Source: Mucidula mucida (lineage: Eukaryota > Basidiomycota > Agaricomycetes > Agaricales > Physalacriaceae). Taken from it: a stretch of 64,000 nt of DNA. The translations under genes and the position numbers were made by a program. This document shows, piece by piece, positions 1-12,800 of this stretch (its first letter is position 1; each line of letters opens with the position of its first letter). Below the pieces are notes generated by a model that did not search any database, was not told where the DNA came from, and saw only the letters and a list, made by a program, of their open reading frames with translations. The DNA is taken from NCBI GenBank assembly GCA_015501055.1, contig JADNYV010000031.1, positions 124,001 through 188,000 of the forward strand. Direction: 5' to 3'.

Positions 1-680
1 AATTATCTTCATGAAGACCTCGGAGTTCGTAAACATCGAAAGAATCTATAGTGTAGATCGTAATGCCTCTTCGTATCCCTTCGCGTCATCATAAAATCTC
101 ATGTGGTCGACGTTATACTGATTCGAAATCAACAAGTTCAGTCGGATCGTACTGGCGATGATTGTAGGCGTCAATATACATCGCCTCGGTCTTTGATCCG
201 CAATTCTTTCTATTTCAGTGACTTACCACTTCGTAGGTTGTGGACTGGAGCGAAAACCCGAGGCTTGCAGCGTCACATTTCCTCCTTCAAGACTGTAGAA
301 CTTGCCGCAGTCTGGTGAGTTTATTCGGTTCTCTCGGTTTCGAGCGCCACTGAGCATCCGAGACTAGCCTCTCCACGAGCCGAATACATCGTATGCTGTG
401 CTATCAATATGAGGGCCGCGGACGCCTGTATACTTTTTATATCAACGCATTTGACTTCGGCTTTTCGGTAGTCGAAACCTGCCTTGTTACCCAGACTCCA
501 TGAAATGGCCACAAGGAAGAAGGTCCTTCTGCTACATCCTCTTGCGAATTCCGACTACATTCTTGTTGTTCAACTGCATTCTCCAAATGGCGACGCTAGG
601 CATAGATACTGATAAATTCAAGGATGTCTACAAGGACTAATAGTATACAATACGATACATTAAGTTTCTGAATGGTCTTC
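1..680. other. Left edge, no supported gene
   Basis: Short open frames occur on both strands here, but none has a recognisable domain, a plausible splice pattern or coding-like composition. The region probably holds the 3' flank of the CBM21 gene and the end of an unseen neighbour to the left. Confidence 0.4.
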
Positions 681-2185
681 TTAAGCACCAACGCCACCGA
701 CAAAGCACCACTTTTCCACAAACGAGGTGTACATGTCATCAGTCGACGAGATGGGAGAAGATGCCGGAGATGAGGAAGAGGATGATTCCGAAGATGTTGT
801 CAGCGCAGGCTGAAGGCCGGGATCCGATACAGCTGTGGTAGGATCCTTCAGTGTCATGATAGGAAATGCAAGCGAAACGGGGCCCGGTTTTGGCGAGCTC
901 AGTGCTCGTACCCGGCGAAGCTCGTCATTGACGCTCCCAGCTACGACAGCCGGCCCATCATCCGTTTGCTCCAACGGGAAAAGGTTTGTGGACGTGGCCT
1001 CAGCGATAGGTCTAGCGTAGTTCGCCAATTTGAAGCCACGAAGGCGCTTTTCCAATGCCTTAGAGTAGCTCATGCGATTGCGCCTGTGGCCATGTACTGG
1101 AGGGCTGCGGGATATTGAATCCGGAAGTGAGAACTTTGGCAGTGACGCATAAGCTGAGTAAGTCAGAAAAGAGGATGACTGAAGACGCAGGACTCACTGT
1201 GCTGGAACTGAACACGGTAGTCGTGGCCCATATTGTTATCCCACCATTCTCCGCCTGCAGCAGCGTAGCGAGCGGCGAAATACAACGTTCGTGCCGCCAA
1301 CGACGAAGAATAGTCTTCCAACTTGATGGAAAATGTGAAGCGGTCCCAGCTGGAGCCCGCGGAGACTTCTCCCGTGAAGACGGATGAAGTGGCAAGCGGT
1401 AAAGAGGAGAGCGACGCCGTATAACGCGCAGCGACCTCTGAAGTTGTCCGCCAGTCATCCAACGTGAAGCGGACAGACACATCTTTTGCGTAAGCAACAT
1501 TCTTGACGAGGAGGGTACCCTGTAAGGTCAAATTGGTTAACCGCAAGCTCTCGACTACAACTGGGCGAACTGAGCCGGGGCACGGTATTGGATCAGAATG
1601 AAGAGCGTAGGTGGGTGTCGCGGAGCAAGGAAATGGGAACCTTTCTAGCACCTCGCTCTCCGTCTCCGTGTCGCTGGCTGTTAGAGATAACAGCGCAGCC
1701 GGCTTTCCTGTTCGCTTGAATGTACGAACGGTTGTGAGATGACGGGAAGAGAAATGGACGCTTTTGGGTGTCATTGCGCCCTCCTCCTCCTCTGATTCCG
1801 ACTCGCTATCCGTTCGCCAAGACGGCGTTGCAGGAGCAGAGCGAGCCCGTACGTGCACAGAGCCAAAAGCAGGAGGGAATGAGGACCCCTTGAGAGAGGA
1901 CTTCAGAGGCTTTCCATTACTGAGGAAGATGACAGAGCTGGAGCGCCCCGGAGTGATAGGATGGTGAGAGGGGGATTGCGGTTCGGAAGGGGAGGGAGAT
2001 GAGGTAGATGTCCGTGGAAAAGGAACAGTGTCGTTGGGAACATCAAGCAACAGTTTGCTGGATGAACCAATGTCGTCCTCACTGCCGCCAGAACTGGAGG
2101 TGCTGGGCTCGGAATGAAAGTGGAATGTGGGGGTACTGTGCCGATGGGCTCTTGGTAACGCGCCGAGAGATGGAGACGCGTTCAC
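681..2185 (-). CDS. CBM21-domain glycogen-targeting regulatory subunit of protein phosphatase 1
   Basis: Likely regulatory subunit that directs type-1 protein phosphatase to glycogen, so controlling glycogen synthase in the cytosol (Gac1/PPP1R3 family). The first exon encodes a long Ser/Pro-rich low-complexity N-terminus, then a PP1-docking RVxF-type motif (KSVHF, about residue 140). A CBM21 fold follows, with the typical stretch VKNVAYAKDVSVRFTLDDW and, later, the aromatic segment EWWDNNMGHDYRVQF. An intron starting at GTGAGT near 1200 and ending near 1115 joins this to a second exon carrying NRMSYSKALEKRLRGFKLANY and an acidic/serine-rich tail ending at 681. The start at 2185 is the first ATG of the open frame. 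The domain order (disordered N-terminus, RVxF, CBM21, short tail) matches fungal members. The family call is fairly sure; the glycogen role is inferred from the family. Confidence 0.8.
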
Positions 2186-3133
2186 AGCGCGTTCCCAGAG
2201 AATGACCTAGGGTGAGACGCCACAGAAGAGTCCGGTGGCCTTGATTCCTTCGGTTTTGAGAAAGGCATACAAAATAACGTCCAAGGGCGTCTTCGGAGTT
2301 CGTTGAATGGTGTAGTGCATCATTATGATGAGTGTTTTTTTGAGTTTTCCCAAGCGTCAAATTCAGGGTCTCGGTCAGGTCACGATCATCGAACGGTCTT
2401 ATCTGTTCGTTCCTGACGTCCAATCAGCGTCGCGTCTAGCCCATTCGAATGACCGCGTGTTGTCATGATTATTGCGCAAACGTGCATCGGGACTCCAGAC
2501 ACCAAAGCCAAGCCGTGGTCTGCTATTGTATCTGTTCCGTCTCTTCCCTTTGTCCACACCAGTCCTGATCTTTCCGACAACGCGGCCGAGGCAGTGCGTT
2601 TGTTTGAATGGTCAATCATATTGGTGTCTCTCACCTGACGTACCAACAGCTTCGTCATTCACTTACATCGCCTTCGATTTCAACGCGCGCTAGAAAGAAT
2701 CAGAATCACATACAACAATGGGGGCACAAAAATTACTCGATGTTTGTAGATAACTGAAGCGGCCTGTGAAGTACTTGCTCTCGAACGCTGTCAAAAAGCT
2801 GTGTATGCTACCGATGAACCGATCTCGAACCCGTCACCCGTCACTGCTCTGCTGAAAGTCGTTCCGCGCACTAGAGACAGCTGAATTTCGAAGATATTCT
2901 GAGCAGGACTCTCGCAAACCATACTGTGAGACTCAGTGCACTGGCACGTATATTACAATATACTTAGCCGTCGTTGGATAACGCTCGCGGCCTTCTCTTC
3001 TTGAACCACGGAAATTACTGAAAAGTTAGATAAAGACCTGTACAACATTTAATTCCAATATAAACGACAGGAAACGAAAAGAGACAGATGTTTCAGACCA
3101 CGAGTGGAAAGCTCACAAAAGTGAGTATGTGAT
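2186..3133. other. Intergenic region between two minus-strand genes
   Basis: No supported gene is seen in this ~950 bp. It lies 5' of the CBM21 gene and 3' of the cyclin gene, so it probably holds the CBM21 promoter. Short ORFs on both strands lack any family signature. Confidence 0.5.
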
Positions 3134-4221
3134 TTAAGAAACGAGAGAAGAAAGGTGGGGGAAGCCTTTCAGAAGGGTGTGGAGTCCTCCTCGATGCCTT
3201 TTGGGCACTCCCGAGGGTAGCTCTGGCAATGAGATGGGAGGCGTGGCCGGAGAAGGCTCATCCTCTGAGGAAAAGATCGTAGACGCATCAAGTTTGGGAA
3301 GGGTCAGGCCTGGGGGCCTCTGTCTCATAGGAGGCCGACGCCTTGGCGAATGAGACGAGGAAAAAACCGCGGATAGCGCGCCGAGTTCAGTAGAGAATTC
3401 GGGGTCTCTAACCCGCAGTTCAAAATTGAGGACTCCAAAAATTCGCGTTCTATACGACCGATGTCGCGTCTGGAAAAGAAGCCAGAGTATGCTGCCCAGT
3501 CAGCATTTTTTAGGGAGGAATCGTTGAGATACTAATAAAATTAGCGGTATGGAAAGAAGGCTAAAAATAATAGCACCTTGGAGGCGATTATCAAAGCGCC
3601 AAGGAAGACTCGTTCAAGCGCCCATTCGTCAACGGGGATGCGTAGATGTGGCTTGGACCGCGTCACGTACAGGAGCGTAGTCAAGATGACTGACATGGTC
3701 ACATCTGCCTCTGAAAGAACGTTGACAACGAACGCCGTGAACTTGGGGTGCTTTCGGAGACAAGACGAGGGCTGACTGGACGGACTTGATGGGGAGCTCA
3801 TCAAGCCAACATCCACTGCTTCTGAAACACGATTTACAAGGTGGTCTGCAGTGAACGTCAGTCTTTCGACTCGGAATTGGTTGCATACATTCAACATACC
3901 AACTACTGGTTGGGTGATCCTGTGGCGCGTCAGTCTCTCAAATGCGCCTTCATTTGAAGCTCGGAGAGAAAGCGGAGCGAAATGGACTGAAAGACTATCA
4001 GACAAGCCAGATTCAGAGGACGAGGGCGAGGGCTTCATGAGGTTTCTAGTCAAGATGAAATTTTCCCGACCGATGTCGCCGTATTCAGGTGATGTAGGTT
4101 CCGAGACGCGGGTACTTGGAAAGAAATCTGCGACATCCTGAGACGGGAAACATTCTATGTCCAAGTCCGACGGCGGAACGGAGCAGCTTATTAGGGTATC
4201 ATCCGGAGGGTTTAAGACCAC
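3134..4221 (-). CDS. Pho80/Pcl-type cyclin (frame interrupted by one base)
   Basis: Cyclin-box protein of the Pho80/Pcl family, which partners the Pho85-type kinase in phosphate sensing, polarity or cell-cycle control. Exon 1 carries the core helices: HPKFTAFVVNVLSEADVTMS, then YVTRSKPHLRIPVDEWALERVFLGALIIASK. A 45-bp intron (3532-3576) joins it to YLNDSSLKNADWAAYSGFF and RRDIGRIEREFL, the hallmark end of the family's cyclin box. The frame then breaks: the continuation VLNFELRVRDPEF lies one frame away, as if a base were missing in the T5 run (plus-strand 3437-3441). That second frame runs through a Pro/Ser tail to the stop at 3134. N-terminal residues 1-110 are low complexity and may contain another intron. 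The start at 4221 is provisional. The break may be a consensus error rather than a dead gene. Confidence 0.75.
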
Positions 4222-4403
4222 GGATCGGGGGAAAAGTCGAAACGAGCGGGCTTTGCTGTGAAGAGTTAGGGCGCGTGCCAGGGGTGCATTGAGCGCATTC
4301 GATCTGAATTGAGGTTGTGGCGGAAGTAGACCAACACAGTTTACGTCAACAACTCATGATCACCGAGCCCTAACCCTGGCTCCTCTCCACTTTGCTTCCG
4401 ACC

Positions 4404-5876
4404 ATGATGATGCAGTTGCAGGAGAGAGACGACGCTGGTTGCCTCTTTCAAGTCGACATATCTGCAAAAGAGGTATATATTTTGAAAAAAAAATATATGC
4501 TGTTCTAAATGAGCCTTCCAGGTGAGAAAATCAACAGCAACGAACAACAATAATCCTCCACGCGTCCCTCTGGTCGACTTGTTCGCAAAAGTGTTTCTCC
4601 CCGCTGGATACCCTGATACTGTTACTCCTGGTCAGTTATTCCAGCTTTGTTGTTTTCTATTATAAAGCCAACGCAGACTATCTCCGGTCATTCAGATCAC
4701 ACAAATTGCATTCCCAACTAAATCTGGCATAGATACCAAATATTCAATGCGTTGCAAGCATTCTGTAACTCGCTGGCGAGCCTTTTATCTTCGAGAGCTG
4801 TACTCGAAGGTGCGCTTCTCCGGAGCCGACGCCAGGATCCAATAATGCTGTCTAGGTTTTGGTGTTGGCGACGCGAACGCTTCCGCGACAAACGCGCTTC
4901 TCTTAACTGTCCTACAAGACGTCTTCAGTCGATTGACGAGTACGTCCTTGTCAAACAATCATAATTTTTCTTTCTCACCCGCTTGCGCCAGCTATAATAT
5001 CTGCTTACTTTGTGGGCACATCTCTTGTACCTGAATCTAAGACCTACCGCCTTCTTGCTGATATCCTCAATGATGCTGCTATCATTCTTGATACGCTAAC
5101 TCCGCACGTTCCCACTTTCCGTGTTCCCGTGCTGTGCTTAAGTGCCTCCCTTCGTTCGCTCTGTGGAATCGCAGCGGGAGGCTCAAAGGCGGCTATTGCT
5201 GTACACTTCGCGCGCAATGGTGATTTGGGCGATCTAAACGCGAAAGACGCAAGCAAGGAAACGGTTTTAGGGCTGGCGGGCATGCTTGTACGTGTATGAA
5301 CCATGACTCTTTCCTCGCCTACTGATGTCGTGCGTTTAGATTGGTTCATGGGTGATACCGCAGATCACTACCCCGCCGGCGACGTACACGCTGCTCGTCA
5401 TCCTCGTATCTACGCATATCTTGCTGAACTACATCGGAATTCGTGGCCTTGCTCTTCGCACTCTAAATCGGCAGCGCGCTACCCGCCTTTGGGATGGCTT
5501 CATTCGTTCTGGCCACAAGACAGTTCATTCTCCAGAAGACATATCTTCCGTCGAGAACCTCTTCTACTGGCACGAAGATCGTGTCATTTTTGCAGTCAGC
5601 GGCATTCCGGACCGTCAGGCGCTCAGCATCACCCACGAAGATAAATATCTGTTGTGCGTAGATCACACGGACACCGTACATATAGTACTCAAGGAGGGAC
5701 ATGGGCCTATGGACCATTTGAAGGCTTGGATTCACGCGTCAGGCGGCGAGCTAGACCATTTCGAGTCCTTTACAGAGGCACTGGAGCAGAAGGGATGGAT
5801 AATAGGCGAGGGTGGATTGGTGACTAGGCTGCCAAGACGCGTCGTAGTCGGCGGCAACGATAAGAAAGAAGAATAG
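4404..5876 (+). CDS. RUS1 / DUF647 family membrane protein
   Basis: Member of the ROOT UV-B SENSITIVE (RUS, DUF647) family, found across eukaryotes and of unknown biochemical role. Exons reconstructed by frame and GT..AG signals are 4404-4472, 4522-4630, 4677-4686, 4733-4809, 4856-4939, 4992-5287 and 5340-5876. They sum to 1182 nt (393 residues), in frame throughout. Signature segments in order: VFLPAGYPDTVTPDYLRYQI, LQAFCNSLASLLSSRAVLEG, GVGDANASATNALL, YRLLADILNDAAI, the core GIAAGGSKAAIAVHFARNG and DLNAKDASKETVLGLAGML, then a hydrophobic segment and a hydrophilic C-terminal domain with FTEALEQKGW. The third exon is only 10 nt. The first exon (MMMQLQERDDAG) is the least certain; the rest is well supported. 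Confidence 0.85.
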
Positions 5877-6476
5877 AGAATAGACGCAACCAACTCTAAA
5901 GCGAATTGTCTTCTTGTGTTTGGCTTGTTGATTCTCCTTTTCCCAGGGTCCCTTGACTGTACGACGTATATTTGAGACTTTCCGTCGCAGCATGCCCAAC
6001 AAACCAGCTCACACGATTGTCTAACACTGAATGGGAATTCCTTTCCACGTTTGTCCTGGATGTGTTTTGAGGACATTCCCTCTTGCACAAAACTTACGCA
6101 AGGACAACGCTCGCTTCCGCTATTTGCTACGGCCTCGAGCTGAATTCGCAGGAGACTTGAAAGTAGATGACTGAGGGGAGAGACTCTTATCTCGGGCTTT
6201 TTGTCCTATCGAGTCTTCGGCCTTGATCCTGCACAAATGTCGATGACCGACGCAACTCCCTGCCAAATGACTTAGGTTCCCAAAGGGTCGCATCTAACAG
6301 CGGCGTTGGAAGTGGACGCAGCGCTAGCTCCCACCAAAATTCCGCCCCCCTCCCACTTTGCTCCCTACTGGGTACATCGACCCGGTACCATATCGAGGCT
6401 CTTCGTGATAATCAAGATATCATTGGTCACTAGACTCCGGAGTTACCCTTGGTAACATGTGCCTCACAGGTACGCG

Positions 6477-6518
6477 TTAAGCGCCCACCTTAAGCGCCCG
6501 AGATAAAGGAGCTTATCT
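6477..6518. promoter_or_regulatory. Inverted GATA pair and direct repeat upstream of the siderophore transporter
   Basis: AGATAA at 6501-6506 faces TTATCT at 6513-6518, giving an exact inverted pair of GATA sites 6 bp apart and about 90 bp before the transporter ATG. Just upstream, TTAAGCGCCC occurs twice (6477-6486 and 6490-6499). GATA factors of the Urbs1/SreA type repress fungal iron-uptake genes through such sites; the link here is inference from position and gene function. Confidence 0.45.
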
Positions 6519-6605
6519 TTCTCACATCAACAGTATTTAGAGCTGCGAATAATGGATGGGAAAATCTAGGATTGTCTCCTGCTCGAGTCCGAGTCGCGCT
6601 TAGAC

Positions 6606-9600
6606 ATGCGTTCCTTCTTCGTATCCCCGCCGCACGTTGAACTCGCGTCCACCAAAGAGCCCGTCGTGACAGATGAAGAGAAAGGACGCGAAGTGACTGA
6701 CGTTGTGGCGGAAGTGGCGGATGTCGTGGATCCACCTCCCGGTGTACTCAAGTGAGTGGGTTTTAAAGGTGATATCAACCAAGAGCTAAGAACGCTTCCC
6801 ATTCGATAGATTCTTGGCCATGCGCAAGGCAAATCTACACAACTATGTATCGGTCTTCGGCTTATGTTTTTGAGTAGGTCATGTCCAAGCGCGGTCTCTG
6901 GATGCTCTGGATTGGTCTCGGTATCATGTACTTCACGTTCGAGTTTGACAACGTCGTGAGTACCTGATCTTTTCCGTGTCTTTCCAATCTTTTGACCGCC
7001 ATCTGAACCCCAGTGTGTCTGGCAATACCTACCATACGCGACATCTTCCTTTGGACATCACTCCCTTTTGAGTGCGGTCACCGTCGCTGGATCAACCATC
7101 TCGTCGGGTACGTCTTAACGCATGCTGTTCTAGGGTCAGCGATGACGCGGTATACTCAGTTGGAAAACCCGTGTTCAGTAAATTGGCCGATACGATTGGG
7201 CGCGGCGAAAGTTTCATCGTGAGCCACTACTGCTCACAACTGTCGCCACATTGAACATTCTGAACTAGATCTGCGTCATTTTTTATGAACTTGGTTACTT
7301 GATGATGAGCCAAAGCCCTACTCTTGGCGTTTACGCAGGCGGTTATGTGCGTTTCCATCATACATCTTGTGATGCCTGCGTTGACCTGTGCTCCCACAGG
7401 TTTTCTACAGTCTCGGTCAAAGTGGTACTCAGATCTTGTCTGTCATCCTGATCGCCGATGTAACGTCGGTCAAGTGCGTGTTTAGTTAGTGCTCCAGCCT
7501 GCCCTCCTCAACATTCTTTTTGTCGGCAGTGGCGATCTTTCGCGACGTCTGCTGTATTCAGTTAGTCCACAAACCCGTATAGTTTCCAAGATCAGCACTA
7601 ATCGACGTTCTCAGTTTCGTACATCGTCTGCGTCTGGATATCTTCAGAGACCGTCAGCAGCATGCTTCTGCACTCGACTTGGAGGTCTGCTAGTTTCGCT
7701 TACCGCTACTTCTGCGTCTTACTAGTCCATATACAGGTGGGGTGTCCGGATGATGATATTCATCATGCCCGTTGGAACAGCATGGATCGTCACTACCATT
7801 TTCGCTGGAGAACACAAGGCACACAAAGCTGGTATTCTTCCCCGCCGCAAGCTCGATATCAAGACAGCGCATACGACGGTCCTAAAGTTCTTCTCCGACA
7901 TTGACCTCGGAGGCATCTTCTTCCTGTCGGGTGGTTGCGCGTTCATTCTCGTTGCTCTCAGTTTAGCTGCCACCGTCCCGCATGGGTGAGCGTGTCCGCC
8001 TGACGGGGTCTTCTATATTGAACCATGTGGTGTAGATGGCAGAACGGCGGTATCATCGCTTCTCTGATTCTGGGACCCATATTTTTGGTGAGAGAAGAAA
8101 TCGTGCACGAGGGCTGACTGTCTGATGGCTCCTGTAGATCATTCTGCCCGTGTAAGCGCTGAACTGAACATGCACCTGACGCAAATCCTGATCGCATTTT
8201 AGTTACGAGAAGAAAGTGGCCAAGTATCCTCTCATCCCAACCTGTTCTGGAAGAATCAGGTCGTTATGCTCGCGGTCGTTGCTACATTCTTCGACTCGTT
8301 TGGTGCTTCAATCTCTTCCACCTACATGTGAGTGGCTGTCGCATATCTTTGTGAGCTGCGATCGAAACCCCCGATAGGTACTCGTGGAGTACGTTATCCT
8401 CCGTTCCTATCAGCCATGAGTAGGCACTGATCGCCCATTGTAATGATTAGTGGTCGTCACTCAAGCCTGGACCGTAAAGGAGCTTACTGTGAGCGATCAA
8501 GACTCGTTTGTAGTACGCTTTCTGACTTTCCTGTAGTACTTCAACTATGCTGAATGGCGTGCGTGTCATATTCTACCAACTTGTCTCATCGTTTAGACCC
8601 ACATTACATTATACAGAGGTGTCCACGTTATGCGGCATCGTCGCCGGTAGGATCCGCTCTCTGAACGTGTCTCGAATCTACTCTGACTGTCTTCCCTCGT
8701 TCAGGCCTGTATATGCTCTACTTTAAGCGCTACAAGTGGTTACTTGTCTTTGGAAGCGCCGTCCGGTATGGCGAAGTTCGCTTTGCCTTGTGTTTGTCTG
8801 CTTGACCCGTGAACTTGTCTTCTAGTGTACTCGCCTTTGGCTTACAGTTGCAGTACCGTCAACCACAACAGTACGTCCGAGGATCATCTCCTTTTCAACG
8901 GCATTCTCAACTTGGAGTGTCAGATCGCGAGGTCTTCTAGTCATGGTTCGCGTCTTGCAAGGTCTCGGCAGCGGCTTTGCTGGTCAGATTCTGGGTGCGG
9001 TCTGCCAGTTTGAGGTTCTGCACGAACGTCCGTTCTCGTCCACTTAGCAGTATCAAATGCATCCTGATGGTCTGCCTGCTACTCTTTAGATCTGGCTTCG
9101 GTCATCGCATTCCAACTATTATGGTCATTCGTCGCGTCCGCCATCGGTGACGCTGTTGGTCAGTTTCTGTTTATGCCTGGAATCAATTTGAGAGTCGCTG
9201 ATCACACATGCATGCAGCTGGTGCGATGTGGACCAATCTTCTTCCTAGTCTCCTCCAGAAGCACTTGCCGACCACGCCTCAAGCGACTATCGACCAGGTG
9301 AGAAACATGGCCATTACGCACATTGAGAGGCAACTGCTTATAGTTTTTCAGATATTCGGCGACATCACAAACCTTCCTGCCTTTGGTACAGCCGTCAGGG
9401 ATGGCATGGTAGCCGCGTACATGTACGTCCAATTTCCTCTGCACCGATGAAAGAAGTTGTTGTTCTGACTCAAGGCGTAGGGATATCATGAGGCGGTATG
9501 CACCCATCAGCAACCTCGCAGCTGGGTGACACTGACGTATCATGCAGGTTGACCATCGTCTCATTGGCTATCTCCATCATCCCATTCTTAATGGTCTTGA

Positions 9601-9817
9601 CCCTCAAGAACAAGGTGCTCACAGACGCCCACTCCCGTACGCAATCTCCCTCGGCCTCGACTCGCTTCCTAGTCTAACGATCAATGTAGTTGCTATCATC
9701 AGCCCCGGGGTCACGGATGAGAGAGACCTGGGTGTACCCACCCTGCCTGCCACCAACCCTCCTGAAAAGGAATCGACAGACGAGAAGTCGTCAGCGAAAG
9801 ATGAGAAATCGTCGTAG
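6606..9817 (+). CDS. Siderophore-iron MFS transporter (Arn/Sit1-like)
   Basis: Multi-pass major facilitator of the fungal siderophore-iron:proton symporter group, expected in plasma or endosomal membrane. More than a dozen short exons were followed. A hydrophilic acidic N-terminus (MRSFFVSPPHVELAS) leads to TM1 (GLWMLWIGLGIMYFTFEFDN). Then come the TM2 region (YLPYATSSFGHHSLLSA), TM4-5 (YELGYLMMSQSPTLGVYAGG, VFYSLGQSGTQILSVIL-IADVTS), WGVRMMIFIMPVG, and the central loop AGEHKAHKAGILPRRKLD. The C-terminal half has DLGGIFFLSGGCAFILVALS, VVMLAVVATFFDSFGASISS, and later TIVSLAISIIPFLMVLTLKN. A final 52-bp intron (about 9638-9689) leads to a Glu/Lys-rich tail ending DEKSS. Intron 6829-6877 appears to be GC..AG. 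The gene converges on the chitin synthase 61 bp downstream. Family call is firm; the siderophore substrate is inferred. Confidence 0.8.
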
Positions 9818-9878
9818 ATTTCACTTGTTGAGTATGATGTTGATATGTATACATGAAGTTTTGTACACGCCGTTGTCT

Positions 9879-12800
9879 TTAGTTCCGACGACAGCACTTG
9901 CCCAGATTACGGCCAAACCAGTACCACAGGCACTGCAAAACATCAGCACGCAAGAAGAAAAAACAAACAAACATCAAACTCACCCCAACCAACCGCACAA
10001 ACGCCAGCGCAAACGTCGAATACAAAATGAACGCGAAAAAATCATTCCTCTTCGTCGCATGATGGTCCTCGAATTCCTTAATTCTAGCCTTTGATATGCC
10101 CTCATCCTGAATATCAAGCCACCCATTGATATTCTCAATCCCCACGGCCAAGATCCCATTCGTCAACATCCACGCCGCCACAAGCCGTGTCCTAAACGTC
10201 TTATTCTCGTCGTCCAGTGTCGGCTTCTCAACCTCCTCGCCCGACTCGTCCTTGTGCAGCGCTCGCGTAACAGTCTCCTTAAACGCCGCGTCGATATCCT
10301 CCTGAATCCGATGCGTGTCCTCAACCTCCGGCTCGTCCGCGCCTAACGTCGTCTTGGACTTGATAGCCGGGAGCGCGTCAGCTTTATCGCTACCTTTTGT
10401 GCCCCACGACACCTAGAAAGGATGCATGTTAAAATCAACGACTACTACATATAACGATGTACTGACATCGTGCAGGTTGCAAAAAGCGTAAACGTTTAAA
10501 ACGTTGACAAAGCTCGGAGCGAGGCAGAGATATGGTATGAAGCTCGTGAACATATGCCAGGGGTCGTTCTACACGGGAGGTTATTACTTTCTGACATTGC
10601 CAAAGAAGGGGTGGAGGCCTAACGTACGTAGAGGAAGGACGCGAAGAAATATATCCCAAAGGTGGATATCATGGCGGCGACGAGCGGCCCGATGGGCGGA
10701 GTAAAAAACGACAGCGCGATCTCGCTAGGAGACTTGTGTTCTTGGAACGCCTTCGGTATTTCCTGGGGAGGGAGCAAAGTCAATGCTGGACGAGCAAAGC
10801 AAGTCAACGCGAACGCACCTTGAAGGCAAGCGACGTAAGCCAGAACGAACACACCAGAAGATACACCGAAAGTACAGCGTACACCCTGGAGGAAAGGTCA
10901 GCACAATGTGACGCACACCACGATAGAGCTTCACGTGCCATAAAGTCAGCGTGTACGCAAAGCGCTCGCCCTTGGGTCTATTCCCTAGCGCCAAAACAAA
11001 CTACAGTGATAAAAAGAGTTAAAAACTAGCGAGCATATCAGCAGCAGCCTCACTTGCAAAACCAAGAAACCAAGATACAAGCACTTCAATCCAAAGTTGA
11101 TCCAATGGATCTATGAGCTAAAGTCAATTCCCATCCAGCTGTTCCAAACAAATGAACAGACCAGTACAATGCTTCCGAACACAATACCCTGCGACGGCAA
11201 AAGGTCGATGATGATACTAAACGTGAGCCACAGATTGGCCAACGCAAACCACGAGAAGATCAGCGAGAAGCCGTTATACTACCAACAGTGCTTCATCAGT
11301 CCCACCACAACTCGAACACAGAAGAAAACAACACACAATGCCCTGAATGTGGAAGAAGAACATCCGAAAGAACCCGTGTCCTGATCCATAAAGCCTGTAA
11401 AAGTTGACAAGCGCATACACACTCGCCGCGAACGAGCCATTCAACCACCGCCGCCTCTGCCCAATCAACTCCGCCGCACTCTCCGGCACGTCCGTCTCAG
11501 CCTTACTAGGCTTCACATACGTCAACGTCCATCGATCGCCCCTCTTCGCCACCAGCTCGAAGCACAATATACGATCCTCAGCTTGAACATAATAATGAGT
11601 CCCACGAGGGGTTTTCAGAATGAGGACCGAGCCATACCCAAGAACATATTCTTCTCGAATATGGACATGCCATTGATCCCTTTGTCGCCAAGGCGGTCGG
11701 CGAGGGAGTGATCACCATGGAAGTACTGTTCGAGCGGTCGCCCAAGCACAGCCCTAAATACGAAAACAATCAATCTCTCACCATGGCTCAAAGGTGACAC
11801 GGGGGTGACATACCGGTAACGATAAGCGCTGAACGCGCCTGGCAGAACGGAGACGTAACCGAAACTGCTTTCCAGAGGTTTATCTGCCGCTGATATGAGA
11901 TCGATGTAATAACTGACACAACAAGACCGCCTCACCAAGGATATTTGACATCTTGTACTCAAAGTTTTGAGCCGCCACAAGGGGATTGAGCAACTTCTTT
12001 CCTCCTTTGATCATGGCATGTATTTCACCACAGCACCCGCCAAGATGCTTGTCGTTGTAAAAGGCTTCCCAAAGGTAATACAGCGACTTGCGCCCGGGCT
12101 TCGTGCCCGCGTCGATAAGAATGCATACTTCCGGCTATGAACGAACGATCGTTGAACGGTGCGATATAGAAAATAAAAGTCTCACTCACGTTCAAGATGC
12201 GGCCAAGCGCGTTGAATAGCCAACGATGAGAGTTTATCTTCTTCTGGTTCTGCGCTTTGAGGACAAAGATGATTTGGACAGGAACTAGATTCGCGGGATC
12301 GTTCTCTTGCGGAAGGACCAAGGTCGGTTTGTGGTCTATCGAGAGCTGGGTAGTATACTAAAGGCCGTCGTCAGAACATTACACGTAGACCCTAATGTAA
12401 TGACATCACCTCGAATATATGAGCAACCGTAGACTTGCCATCGACTTGTCGCTTCATGACACCGTCTTGATACACTCCAACAGTCGCAAGTACGTCAAGT
12501 ACGCTTTTATCCATGGCTTCTAGACCATCGACGACCAGCGCCACCACAATCTTTTGCCACCCAGGCGATCCGTTCTCGGCATGAGTGCGCCAATATTTGG
12601 ATTTCTTCGTTTTACATATATCGCGGACATTCAACATCACGCCGTGTAGAGTCCGGGCATAAAGAGTCTTGTCTTCATTGTAGGATGTGACAGCGACGAG
12701 GATCTCGGTCTGTCGTTGATATAGTTTTGTGCGTAGGGACCAGCCGTTCGTTTCCGTAAAGTCATCAGGATCGCAGGTCGCCGCTGTATATCTCATATGT

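Noticed and set aside
9542..9678. TAA in the frame of LTIVSL as the end of the MFS transporter
   Set aside because: A normal 52-bp intron (GTACGC...TAG) skips this stop and leads to a long open hydrophilic tail, so the later stop at 9817 is preferred, though not proven.
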